A stretch of 6,216 nt of DNA from Bacteroidota bacterium (GCA_024635465.1 JAGXIS010000151.1:1-6216); one strand, 5' to 3'; shown: positions 1 to 6,048, numbered from the stretch's first letter. Notes: generated from the sequence alone by a model not told the origin. A program made the numbers and translations.

Positions 1-403
1 AGTCAGAACCCTCCATATCGATCCTGACAAATGAATTGAGTCTTTGGGTTTCATCCAGGAGTCTGAATAGGTTTTCTTTGCAATACTCCTTATTAATATC
101 CAATCCCATCATGGTTAACTTGATTGAGATGGTACATTTTAAGCCGGCTTCATGAATATTCTTCAGAAGGTTTAAATAGATCTCAACGGTTTCGTCAGCG
201 GTGGTTTTGTCGGCTACATTTTCACCTAATAGATCGAGAGTCACTTTAATACCGTTCTCATTAATCAATTTGATTTTTGGTACCGTCTCCTCAAAGGTTT
301 CGGCAGCAACAAATCGTTTTGCCAGTGCAAAGGGTAATTTCATATCTGTAGATTTATCTTTCTGAATAGAATCAAAAATAGTGAACAATCTGTTTAGTTC
401 CAT
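1..403 (-). CDS. Proline dehydrogenase, N-terminal part (runs off the left edge)
   Basis: This gene reads leftward from ATG at 403 and is still open at base 1, so 134 codons are visible, somewhat under half of a typical stand-alone proline dehydrogenase of about 300 residues. The family is recognised from conserved blocks of the FAD-binding (beta/alpha)8 barrel: AKRFVAAET at residues 28-36, VTLDLLGE at 54-61, TISIKLTMMGLD at 91-102 and VRIDMEGSD at 126-134. The enzyme oxidises L-proline to pyrroline-5-carboxylate using FAD, the first step of proline catabolism, usually at the inner face of the membrane and passing electrons to quinone. The absence of an N-terminal DNA-binding extension argues for a monofunctional enzyme rather than a full PutA regulator, although a C-terminal fusion off the edge cannot be excluded. 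No clear Shine-Dalgarno sequence precedes the ATG. The upstream ATG at 411 is out of frame. It is divergent from the rest of the window. Confidence 0.9.
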   Translation of the reverse strand, partial: MELNRLFTIFDSIQKDKSTDMKLPFALAKRFVAAETFEETVPKIKLINENGIKVTLDLLGENVADKTTADETVEIYLNLLKNIHEAGLKCTISIKLTMMGLDINKEYCKENLFRLLDETQRLNSFVRIDMEGSD

Positions 404-471
404 GATGGCATTCGGTAGATAGAGTAAAAAAATTAGCTTATCTGAAACTAACTTAAGAAGCCATCGTACAG

Positions 472-645
472 ATGTTTATACATGATCAGAAGTTCAGATC
501 AGTTAATTTTAATTCTTTTTCAAATACTTTGGATTGGATAATGATATTACCTGGGACACTTATTGTTGGATATTTGGTAGGGGATTACAGGTTCCTTCAA
601 ACATCTCAAATTGAGATCCTGAGTGAGTTGAAAATTAAAGCCTGA
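472..645 (+). CDS. Possible small membrane protein (57 aa), unrecognised
   Basis: An open frame begins at ATG 472 (or internally at ATG 541, giving 34 aa) and stops at TGA 643-645, 12 nt before the next gene. The translation has a polar N-terminus, then a hydrophobic stretch with the core DWIMILPGTLIVGYLVG (residues about 21-37), then a charged tail ending LSELKIKA. This looks like a single transmembrane helix with a short amphipathic cytoplasmic or periplasmic tail. I do not recognise a family. Support comes from the protein-like composition and the tight spacing to the DUF4097 gene, whose ribosome binding site starts just after this stop. Against it, the ribosome binding site for either start is weak and the frame is short enough to arise by chance. 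Two small membrane or anti-sigma-like ORFs often precede DUF4097 genes in this group, but that link is inference. Confidence 0.35.
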   Translation: MFIHDQKFRSVNFNSFSNTLDWIMILPGTLIVGYLVGDYRFLQTSQIEILSELKIKA

Positions 646-646
646 A

Positions 647-654
647 GAGGTGAT
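647..654 (+). promoter_or_regulatory. Ribosome binding site of the DUF4097 gene
   Basis: GAGGTGAT is complementary to eight consecutive bases near the 3' end of typical 16S rRNA. Its GAGG core ends 7 nt before ATG 658. This favours 658 over the in-frame ATG at 670. ATG 653 is excluded because it meets a stop at its third codon. Confidence 0.6.
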
Positions 655-657
655 GAA

Positions 658-1587
658 ATGACTATAAAAATGATAAAATTTGGATTAGCATTCTTGATAT
701 CTGTTTCTCTGATGTTGGATATCATGCAAGCACAGTCCTCAAGTGATGCGTATAGAGTGGATACATTCTCCACCGGATTGTCGCCTGATGTAGAATTGAG
801 AACGTCCGGGGGCACGATCAGCGTAATTGGACATAATGAGGATGAAGTCAGGATTGAGATGTATGTACGCCGCGGGTCATCCTATCTGGATCCGGACGAT
901 ACAGATTTGTCCGACTTTGAAATTGTGATTGAACAGGATGGAAATAAAGTAACAGCCTCAGCAAACCGAGAGGGTTCCGGGATGTCCTTTTTCTGGGGGG
1001 GTAGAAATGAATCGATTTCATTTAAAGCCTATGTACCTCATAATTCGATAGTTGATGGTAAAACAAGTGGCGGCAGTGTTTCGGGAGAAAATATCTACAA
1101 CCGCCTCAATCTGTCGACGAGTGGTGGAAGTGTAAGTGTTCATAATATTCAGGGTATAACAGATCTAAATACTTCCGGTGGATCCATTGAAATAGAGGAT
1201 GCAACAGGAGAAATCAATGCCCGAACCAGTGGGGGTTCTGTGACTGTAAATGGACTTGAGGGGGTAGCTGATCTCCGCACATCCGGAGGGAGCATGCGAC
1301 TCAATAATATCTCAGCAAGATTAAATGCCAGAACAAGCGGAGGATCTATTCGGGCAGACTTAGCAGCATTCTATGATGATGTAACTCTTAGAACCAGTGG
1401 GGGAAGTATTCGAATTACTATGCCGGATGTCGATCATTACGATCTTGAATTAAGAGGCAGCCGTGTAAATACAAATCTAAGAAATTTTTCCGGAGAGATG
1501 GAGAGAAACAGAATTAACGGAAGAGTTGGGGATGGTGGCCCGCTATTAAGTGCCCGAACATCTGCTGGGACTGTCTCGATTAATTAA
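658..1587 (+). CDS. Secreted DUF4097 (Toastrack / putative adhesin) family protein
   Basis: A 309-residue protein with an N-terminal signal peptide: a KMIK start, a hydrophobic core at about residues 8-22 and likely cleavage after MQA at 23-25. There is no lipobox. The mature part begins with a beta-rich section ending in SISFKAYVPHNS (119-130), typical of DUF4097. It then becomes a series of short strands separated by TSGG turns at residues 49, 136, 154, 172, 190, 208, 226 and 246, with a variant TSAG at 301. Proteins of this family are predicted to fold as right-handed beta-solenoids displayed outside the cytoplasmic membrane. They are often linked to envelope-stress or anti-sigma loci, but their molecular role is generally unknown, so the adhesin label is only a domain name. 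No sorting domain or C-terminal anchor is visible. The gene may be co-transcribed with the small ORF before it, and it ends at a strong terminator, so it forms a separate unit from the oxidase operon. Confidence 0.85.
   Translation: MTIKMIKFGLAFLISVSLMLDIMQAQSSSDAYRVDTFSTGLSPDVELRTSGGTISVIGHNEDEVRIEMYVRRGSSYLDPDDTDLSDFEIVIEQDGNKVTASANREGSGMSFFWGGRNESISFKAYVPHNSIVDGKTSGGSVSGENIYNRLNLSTSGGSVSVHNIQGITDLNTSGGSIEIEDATGEINARTSGGSVTVNGLEGVADLRTSGGSMRLNNISARLNARTSGGSIRADLAAFYDDVTLRTSGGSIRITMPDVDHYDLELRGSRVNTNLRNFSGEMERNRINGRVGDGGPLLSARTSAGTVSIN
1063..1404 (+). repeat. Coding repeat: TSGG beta-turn every 18 residues
   Basis: Within the DUF4097 protein the T of TSGG falls at residues 136, 154, 172, 190, 208 and 226, an exact 54-nt period, then at 246 after a 20-residue step. 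Each unit follows the pattern (L/A)-x-TSGGS-(V/I)-x-(V/I/L), consistent with one or two coils of a beta-solenoid. Codons vary freely: the Ser is written AGT, AGC or TCC in different copies. The DNA is therefore not a recent tandem duplication, although the protein motif is tightly kept. Confidence 0.85.
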
Positions 1588-1610
1588 ATAAAACAGTTAG
1601 ATAGAGAAAG

Positions 1611-1643
1611 AAAGTGCCCGATTAATAACCGGGCACTTTTTTT
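1611..1643 (+). terminator. Intrinsic terminator after the DUF4097 gene
   Basis: AAAGTGCCCG (1611-1620) and CGGGCACTTT (1630-1639) form a perfect 10-bp stem around a 9-nt loop, and a run of seven T occupies 1637-1643. It lies 23 nt after the stop codon and separates the DUF4097 transcript from the oxidase operon. Confidence 0.9.
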
Positions 1644-1662
1644 ATTTCTATTTTGGACATGG

Positions 1663-1689
1663 TTGTCTTTTTACTTTGTCATTTATATT
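1663..1689 (+). promoter_or_regulatory. Candidate promoter of the ba3 oxidase operon
   Basis: The operon needs a promoter between the terminator (ends about 1643) and the cbaD start (1732). A weak sigma70-like pair, TTGTCT (1663-1668) and TATATT (1684-1689), has a 15-nt spacer. A TTTG at 1675-1678 could instead be a Bacteroidota-type -33 element, but no good TAnnTTTG partner follows. The placement is a guess constrained by context. Confidence 0.2.
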
Positions 1690-1731
1690 CTTTTAATTGC
1701 GCTATTAACCAAAACAAATGGGGATTGCTCA

Positions 1732-1869
1732 ATGGGGAAAAACGACTCTGACAAAGGGATGGAAGACTTCCAATCGAAAGGGGCACTGGCATTTTTTATC
1801 ATGCTGTTAGTGCTGTTTGTAGTAATATGGTTTGCACTATATTTTGAAATTTTAAGCAGAGGGGCATAA
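1732..1869 (+). CDS. cbaD: ba3-type cytochrome c oxidase subunit IIa (45 aa)
   Basis: A single-helix protein with a charged N-terminus (residues 1-16), then SKGALAFFIMLLVLFVVIW and an end in LSRGA. The K-G-A-L-A start of the helix and the terminal aromatic-rich ARG/SRG pattern match subunit IIa of the Thermus thermophilus ba3 oxidase, a 34-residue helix that fills the position taken by the first helix of subunit II in family-A oxidases. Its place immediately before subunits II and I is the same as in Thermus. The start is chosen at ATG 1732, with GGGGA at 1720-1724 as a weak ribosome binding site. The frame stays open upstream to a TTG at 1663, which would add a hydrophobic 23-residue leader, but that overlaps the only place for a promoter. 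ATG 1759 (MEDFQSKG) is a shorter alternative. The stop is 6 nt before cbaB. Confidence 0.8.
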   Translation: MGKNDSDKGMEDFQSKGALAFFIMLLVLFVVIWFALYFEILSRGA

Positions 1870-1875
1870 CAGAAT

Positions 1876-2334
1876 ATGGACAAATCAGAAAAAATTGCTT
1901 TCATACTTAGTGGGATGCTTTTAGTGCTGTTTTTTGGCGGGATCATGTACGCGGCAGTTTTTGAAGATATTGATGTGCCTACATGTATCACCAACATGGA
2001 ACCGTTTGAATCAGACACCCTTTTCCAAACCGGTCCTGATTCGTATGAACTACAGCTACTAGCCAGAATGTGGGCTTTTCAACCTTCAGAGGTAAGATTA
2101 CCGGTAGGTTCAACGGTCGATTTGTATGTTACTTCTCAAGACATCATTCACGGTTTTAAAATTGAAGGAAAAAATGTGAATCTGATGGCTGTACCCGGTG
2201 CGATCAACTATATGCGCGTCACATTTGATGAACCCGGAGAGTATTTCTTTGCTTGTCATGAATTTTGCGGAGCTGCACACCACACTATGGCCGGTCGTAT
2301 CATTATTGAATCCGAGATGACGGAGGGTCCATAA
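1876..2334 (+). CDS. cbaB: ba3-type cytochrome c oxidase subunit II (CuA protein)
   Basis: A 152-residue protein with one N-terminal transmembrane helix (about residues 8-28) and a periplasmic cupredoxin domain carrying the dinuclear CuA centre, the entry point for electrons. The ligands are visible: H92 in DIIHGF, then C127, E129 (backbone), C131, H135 and M138 in CHEFCGAAHHTM. The 35-residue distance from the first His to the first Cys equals that of Thermus ba3 (H114 to C149, as I recall it). The single helix, rather than two, marks family B and explains the need for subunit IIa. E5 in the SEKIAF segment sits where Thermus E15 marks the entrance of the K proton pathway; this equivalence is inferred from alignment by eye. 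It has no fused cytochrome c domain, so the donor must be a separate protein. It starts 6 nt after cbaD, behind a GAGGGG sequence, and its stop is one base before cbaA. Confidence 0.95.
   Translation: MDKSEKIAFILSGMLLVLFFGGIMYAAVFEDIDVPTCITNMEPFESDTLFQTGPDSYELQLLARMWAFQPSEVRLPVGSTVDLYVTSQDIIHGFKIEGKNVNLMAVPGAINYMRVTFDEPGEYFFACHEFCGAAHHTMAGRIIIESEMTEGP
2322..2327 (+). promoter_or_regulatory. Ribosome binding site of cbaA inside the end of cbaB
   Basis: GGAGGG lies within the last codons of cbaB, 8 nt before ATG 2336. The stop and start codons are separated by a single base, so translation of subunits II and I is probably coupled. Confidence 0.65.
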
Positions 2335-2335
2335 A

Positions 2336-4027
2336 ATGAGCTCTGATACATTTCGCTTTTCAAAATCGATCAAAAATCTGAATTCACTTTTGCTCATTTT
2401 GCCAATGGTACTTCTTTTTGTTGGCGTTTATGGTGGATTGATGCAGACCATGTTTCGCGCCGGTATCATTCAAAGTGATCCATTTGTTGGGGGTGACTAT
2501 TACAAAGGACTGACTTTCCATGGCGTTCTGAATGCCATCGTATTTACAACATTTTTTGCCGTTGCCTTAGGGAATGCACTGATTCCCTACTCGCTTAGGA
2601 AGCATCTGAACAGTAAAATTGCATGGACATCGGCCATTATGATGTTAGTAGGTTCAGTGATGGCAGCTGCTGTGATACTGCTTGGTGAGGCAACCGTTCT
2701 CTACACATTTTATCCGCCATTAAAGGCACACCCGCTTTTTTACGTAGGTTTAACCCTATTGGTGGTTGGTTCCTGGTTGGCGTCCTACAATTGGGTCCCC
2801 ATGTATTTGCAGTGGCGTAAGGAAAATGTTGGCAAAAAAACTCCCCTTGCGGTAGTAGGGATGATGACAACATTCATCATCTGGTTTATTGCAACAATTG
2901 CAGTCGCGGCTGAGATACTGTTTATGCTGCTTCCATGGTCGATGGGATTAGTTGATGAGGTCAACGTGATGTTGGCCCGAACCCTATTTTGGTTCTTTGG
3001 TCACCCATTAGTCTACTTTTGGCTCTTACCGGCTTATGTGATGTACTATTCATTTCTGCCGAAAATTGCAGGAGGTAAACTGTACTCTGATATGGCAGGC
3101 CGATTGGTATTTATGATGTTTATTGTTTTCTCTATCCCGGTGGGAACGCATCATCAATACATGGATCCTGCAATCGGTGCTGAATGGAAACTGCTGCATG
3201 GAATATTCACGTTTGGAGTAGCTCTTCCCAGTTTAATTACTGCATTTACTCTTGCAGCTTCGCTTGAATATGCCGGCAAAATGCGGGGAGGTAAAGGCTT
3301 GTTTGGCTGGATGCGGAAACTACCCTACTTCGAAAAAGAGAAGTGGTTTTTCGCCTATCTGATATTAGGGTTGTTTATTTTCATATTTGGTGGAATAGGC
3401 GGTATCATCAACGCATCCTATCAGATGAACACGGCAGTACACAATACGGCATGGGTACCGGGACACTTTCACCTGACTGTGGCCGGACCGGTCCTTCTCG
3501 CATTTCTTGGAGGTAGTTTGTATCTGATTGGTCAATTCATGCACAAAGAAATTCGTTGTAAAGGTTGGGCGTTAATATCTCCCTATGTCTATACAGTGGG
3601 TCTATTTATCATGTCGTATGGGCTAAAAATTGGTGGGTTGAAAGGAATGCCACGCAGAACCAATACCGGCGCCTCCTATGCTAATCCTGATAGCATACTC
3701 TATCAGCAGGATTGGATTTTCTACATCGATTTAAGTGTAATTGGCGGTGTATTGATGTTTATTGGGATTGTCATGTACCTGGTTTCATTCTTCGGTACTG
3801 TGTTTTCAAAGAGCACTTCTACAGAAGAGGGGGCAGTTATTACATTCCCGATATCAGAGCCATATCATGATGAACCGGCAACATGGCTAAGGAATTTCAA
3901 ACCCTATATCATTATTGCTATCATCTTAATTGTACTTTCATATACACCTGTTATCTTAGACGTGCTGGAGGCTACTTACGGTGGTTCACTACCGTATTCA
4001 CCGAATAGTCCGGTACCATTGAGATAA
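2336..4027 (+). CDS. cbaA: ba3-type cytochrome c oxidase subunit I (family B heme-copper oxidase)
   Basis: A 563-residue catalytic subunit with about 13 membrane helices, the same length class as the Thermus ba3 subunit I (562 aa). It reduces O2 to water and pumps protons. Metal ligands are all present: H62 (low-spin heme, FHGVLNA), H223 with Y227 in FGHPLVYFW (CuB and the His-Tyr crosslink), H272 and H273 in THHQY (CuB), and H377 and H379 in VPGHFHL (heme a3/high-spin and low-spin hemes). Proton K-pathway residues of family B are also present: Y234 and Y238 in helix VI, and S299 and T302 in helix VIII, each exactly 10 positions before the Thermus numbers as I recall them. There is no family-A D-pathway signature, which confirms family B. 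Such enzymes usually have high O2 affinity. No subunit III gene follows, as expected for ba3. The SCO gene begins 19 nt downstream. Confidence 0.96.
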   Translation: MSSDTFRFSKSIKNLNSLLLILPMVLLFVGVYGGLMQTMFRAGIIQSDPFVGGDYYKGLTFHGVLNAIVFTTFFAVALGNALIPYSLRKHLNSKIAWTSAIMMLVGSVMAAAVILLGEATVLYTFYPPLKAHPLFYVGLTLLVVGSWLASYNWVPMYLQWRKENVGKKTPLAVVGMMTTFIIWFIATIAVAAEILFMLLPWSMGLVDEVNVMLARTLFWFFGHPLVYFWLLPAYVMYYSFLPKIAGGKLYSDMAGRLVFMMFIVFSIPVGTHHQYMDPAIGAEWKLLHGIFTFGVALPSLITAFTLAASLEYAGKMRGGKGLFGWMRKLPYFEKEKWFFAYLILGLFIFIFGGIGGIINASYQMNTAVHNTAWVPGHFHLTVAGPVLLAFLGGSLYLIGQFMHKEIRCKGWALISPYVYTVGLFIMSYGLKIGGLKGMPRRTNTGASYANPDSILYQQDWIFYIDLSVIGGVLMFIGIVMYLVSFFGTVFSKSTSTEEGAVITFPISEPYHDEPATWLRNFKPYIIIAIILIVLSYTPVILDVLEATYGGSLPYSPNSPVPLR

Positions 4028-4046
4028 GAAAGTAGGTTTTTGAAGA

Positions 4047-4655
4047 ATGTGTATGAATAAAAGTTTAAATCGACGATCGATTCTAGTAGTCTGTGTGCTG
4101 ATTTTGACAGCATACAGCTGTGATCGACTGAAAGTACAGGATACGCTAAGCGGTGATGAGTATCTGTTAAAGAATCAACTGAATACCGATATCAATTTCC
4201 CATCTGATTATGAGGGAAAAGTGATGCTTGTGGGATATGTTTACACCCACTGTCCTGATATCTGCCCTCTCATCACATACAATATGAGAGATATCCAAGA
4301 TGAGTTTCAAGAGAGTGAGGATCTGTTGATTGTCAGCGTATCCTTTGATCCTGAACGGGACACTCCGGATGTTCTGTATGATTATGCTTCCAACTTCAAT
4401 CTGAATCAACAGAACTGGCAGTTGTTAACGGGGGATAAAACAGTTGTTGAGAACCTGCTATCCAAGCTCAATATTGGAACCGTTAAAACACCTACCCGAT
4501 TTACTGATTCCGGAACACCCATCTATTTCATTGATCATACGGATCGGGTGACTCTGATCGATGATCAAGGCCGTATCAGAGCACATTATCCGGGCAGTGA
4601 ATTGGATAAAAATGAAGTAATTAAAGACATTGAGGTACTATTAAATGAGGTCTGA
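4047..4655 (+). CDS. sco: SCO1/SenC family copper chaperone (CuA assembly), membrane-anchored
   Basis: A 202-residue thioredoxin-fold protein with the complete SCO copper site: C69 and C73 in THCPDICP and H164 in YFIDHTDR. The conserved SFDPERDTP follows at residues 99-107. SCO proteins bind copper on the outer face of the membrane and deliver it to, or reduce the cysteines of, the CuA site of oxidase subunit II. Placement 19 nt after cbaA makes cbaB the obvious client. The N-terminus has a positively charged start and a hydrophobic segment (about residues 11-23) ending in AYSC, with C25 a likely lipidated cysteine, although Ala rather than Leu at -3 is not a classical lipobox. Two starts are possible: ATG 4047, or ATG 4053, which is better spaced from the GAAGA at 4042-4046 and would remove the first two residues. 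The C-terminal half is complete. Confidence 0.93.
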   Translation: MCMNKSLNRRSILVVCVLILTAYSCDRLKVQDTLSGDEYLLKNQLNTDINFPSDYEGKVMLVGYVYTHCPDICPLITYNMRDIQDEFQESEDLLIVSVSFDPERDTPDVLYDYASNFNLNQQNWQLLTGDKTVVENLLSKLNIGTVKTPTRFTDSGTPIYFIDHTDRVTLIDDQGRIRAHYPGSELDKNEVIKDIEVLLNEV

Positions 4656-4737
4656 AAACTGTACCTTGTATGAATGGAAAAATTTTTAAAAATGTTGAAC
4701 AAATACAATAGAAAAACAAAATCAGATCAATAGAACA

Positions 4738-5298
4738 ATGAAAAAAACAATATTTAGCACAATACTTATAGCAATCTTTTTTGGACTTGCTGCCTGTGGG
4801 GGTGGTGAAGAAACTGCTGAGACAGCTGATACTACTGAAGCAGAAGTGGTTGATGATGGTGTGAGAACCATTGAGATAATCGGAACGGATGATATGAAGT
4901 ATGTAGTCGCAGAAGCTGCTGATGGCCTGGTTACAGGCGGACAAGCAGGACAAAATATGCTTCTGCAGAGTATCGAAGCCGCTCCGGGGGAAGAGATAAG
5001 AATTCAACTTACCACAGTGAGTAATTTGCCGGCAACTGCAATGTCACACAATTTTGCCCTGGTTGCAATGGGTACAGATTTAGATGCATTTACTAGAGCA
5101 GCCCTTACAGCACGTGATAATGATTACATTTCTCCGGATTTTGAAGATCAGGTGATTGCTGCCACAGCTATGGCCGGTAATGGTGAAACAGTTACGATTA
5201 CATTTACTGTCCCAGAGACACCGGGAGAGTACGACTTTGTTTGTACATTCCCTGGGCATTTTGCAGGTGGTATGGTAGGTAAACTTATTGTTCAATAA
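4738..5298 (+). CDS. Auracyanin/azurin-like blue-copper (type 1) lipoprotein
   Basis: A 186-residue lipoprotein with signal MKKTIFSTIL..., lipobox GLAAC (C20), then an acidic, low-complexity linker (residues 21-41, rich in E, T, A and D) and a cupredoxin domain (about 43-186). Type-1 copper ligands are H104 (MSHNF), C169, H174 and M179 in the segment CTFPGHFAGGM. The spacings of 65, 5 and 5 residues are those of auracyanin (H57, C122, H127, M132 as I recall for auracyanin B); azurin has 4 between the last His and Met. Such proteins carry single electrons in the periplasm. Here the lipid tether and the position after the oxidase and SCO suggest a donor to CuA, but this is inference. It lies 82 nt after sco with no terminator between, so it may be in the operon or have its own promoter. 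The leader is A-rich and has no Shine-Dalgarno sequence, which is common in Bacteroidota genes. Confidence 0.9.
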   Translation: MKKTIFSTILIAIFFGLAACGGGEETAETADTTEAEVVDDGVRTIEIIGTDDMKYVVAEAADGLVTGGQAGQNMLLQSIEAAPGEEIRIQLTTVSNLPATAMSHNFALVAMGTDLDAFTRAALTARDNDYISPDFEDQVIAATAMAGNGETVTITFTVPETPGEYDFVCTFPGHFAGGMVGKLIVQ

Positions 5299-5328
5299 GT
5301 ATATCTCAGTTGCTTATTAATAATATTT

Positions 5329-5363
5329 AAAAAAAAGGCCGTGTGTAAACATGGCCTTTTTTT
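5329..5363 (+). terminator. Symmetrical intrinsic terminator after the cupredoxin gene
   Basis: GGCCGTGT (5337-5344) pairs with ACATGGCC (5349-5356), with one G-T wobble and a GTAA loop. The stem is flanked by eight A before it and seven T after it. The A and T tracts can pair and make the structure work in either direction. It lies 31 nt after the stop codon and marks the end of the oxidase-SCO-cupredoxin block. Confidence 0.88.
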
Positions 5364-5398
5364 GCAGGTCTGTTTTTTATTTGATTCTTTTATAGTAG

Positions 5399-5411
5399 AC
5401 TTCATTGAAGT
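5399..5411. promoter_or_regulatory. Short palindrome upstream of the GNAT gene (possible operator)
   Basis: ACTTCATTGAAGT is a perfect 6-bp inverted repeat around one base, 33 nt before the acetyltransferase start and 2 nt after a -10-like TATAGT (5391-5396). No convincing -35 element is seen. It could be an operator or chance. Confidence 0.2.
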
Positions 5412-5444
5412 ACAACATTTAGGGAAATTAGGGAACCGATTAGA

Positions 5445-5912
5445 ATGAAAGCACTGGAGATATTAGAAGCTGATTTTACCAATAAAAAACATTGTCAGGC
5501 TATTTTGGATGTTACCAATCGCTATGCTGAAGATCCAATGGGACTGGGTGATTCACTTCCGGATAAGACTCGATCCAATCTAATTGAAAAATTGAGCAAG
5601 TTTCCCACAACCCTATGTTTTATCGCTTTTATCGATGGTGAGGTTGCCGGAGTTGCGAACTGTTTTTTCGGATTCTCAACATTCAAAGCTGCTAAAGTAT
5701 TGAACATTCATGACCTTGCAGTGATGCCAAATTTCAGGGGTAGAGGCATTGGAGAGGCACTTTTGAGTACAGCCGAAAAAAAAGCAAAGGATTCGGAGTG
5801 CTGCAAAATTACACTGGAGGTTCGTGAGGATAACCGCGCCAGAAACCTTTACGAACGGTACGGCTTCACATACGGCGAACCTGCGATGTACTTTATGTCC
5901 AAGGAGTTGTAG
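5445..5912 (+). CDS. GNAT family N-acetyltransferase
   Basis: A 155-residue single-domain GNAT enzyme that transfers an acetyl group from acetyl-CoA to an amine. The acceptor is unknown. Strand beta-4 is NIHDLAVMP (87-95). It runs into the acetyl-CoA pyrophosphate-binding loop R98-G-R-G-I-G103 and helix EALLSTAEKKA. Motif B is visible as LEVREDNRARNLYERYGF (124-141), where N130 and Y136 are typical family positions. The N-terminal part (EILEADFTNKKHCQAILDVTNRYAEDPMG) and the length resemble uncharacterised small-molecule acetyltransferases rather than RimI-type ribosomal modifiers. It follows the terminator at 5329-5363 and an 81-nt leader, so it is a separate unit. AGGGA-like sequences at 5421 and 5431 are possible ribosome binding sites, and the second is better spaced to ATG 5445. 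Confidence 0.88.
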   Translation: MKALEILEADFTNKKHCQAILDVTNRYAEDPMGLGDSLPDKTRSNLIEKLSKFPTTLCFIAFIDGEVAGVANCFFGFSTFKAAKVLNIHDLAVMPNFRGRGIGEALLSTAEKKAKDSECCKITLEVREDNRARNLYERYGFTYGEPAMYFMSKEL

Positions 5913-5951
5913 GTGATACATTTATTACAGTTTGGCAACCAACTCTAATCT

Positions 5952-5975
5952 ACCGTCATCCTGATGCAGATCAGG
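5952..5975 (+). repeat. Palindromic repeat copy 1 (GCAG-loop type)
   Basis: ACCGTCAT is followed by the hairpin CCTGAT-GCAG-ATCAGG. The usual ATCTCC right flank is replaced by CGGTC, so this copy is degenerate on its right side. Confidence 0.65.
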
Positions 5976-5999
5976 CGGTCTGGCAACCAACCTAAATAA

Positions 6000-6033
6000 A
6001 CCGTCATTCTGAATTTATTTCAGAATCTCCGGG
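6000..6033 (+). repeat. Palindromic repeat copy 2 (TTTAT-loop type)
   Basis: ACCGTC is followed by ATTCTGAA-TTTAT-TTCAGAAT, a perfect 8-bp hairpin, then CTCCGGG. This is the most complete forward copy. Confidence 0.75.
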
Positions 6034-6048
6034 CGACGCTCCATCCTC

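Noticed and set aside
472..502. ATGT/ACAT and TGATC/GATCA inverted repeats as a divergent operator
   Set aside because: The arms are only 4-5 bp, which is expected by chance in AT-rich DNA, and no matching promoter elements were found on either strand.
1683..2018. Minus-strand open frame of 111 codons opposite cbaD and cbaB
   Set aside because: It overlaps two well-supported oxidase genes on the other strand, has no recognisable domain, and fits a shadow frame.
1876..2334. Reading cbaB as a stand-alone nitrous-oxide-reductase-like or plain cupredoxin protein
   Set aside because: The N-terminal helix, CuA spacing and position between subunits IIa and I identify it as oxidase subunit II.
4641..4690. 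Possible terminator between sco and the cupredoxin gene (AAAAATTTTT near 4679-4690)
   Set aside because: There is no GC-rich stem before the T run. The only nearby inverted repeat (AGGTAC/GTACCT) has a long loop and is not followed by T residues.
4621..5007. Minus-strand open frame of 128 codons across the end of sco and the cupredoxin gene
   Set aside because: It is a Cys/Phe/Ser-rich composition typical of the antisense of coding DNA, with no domain, and it overlaps strongly supported genes.
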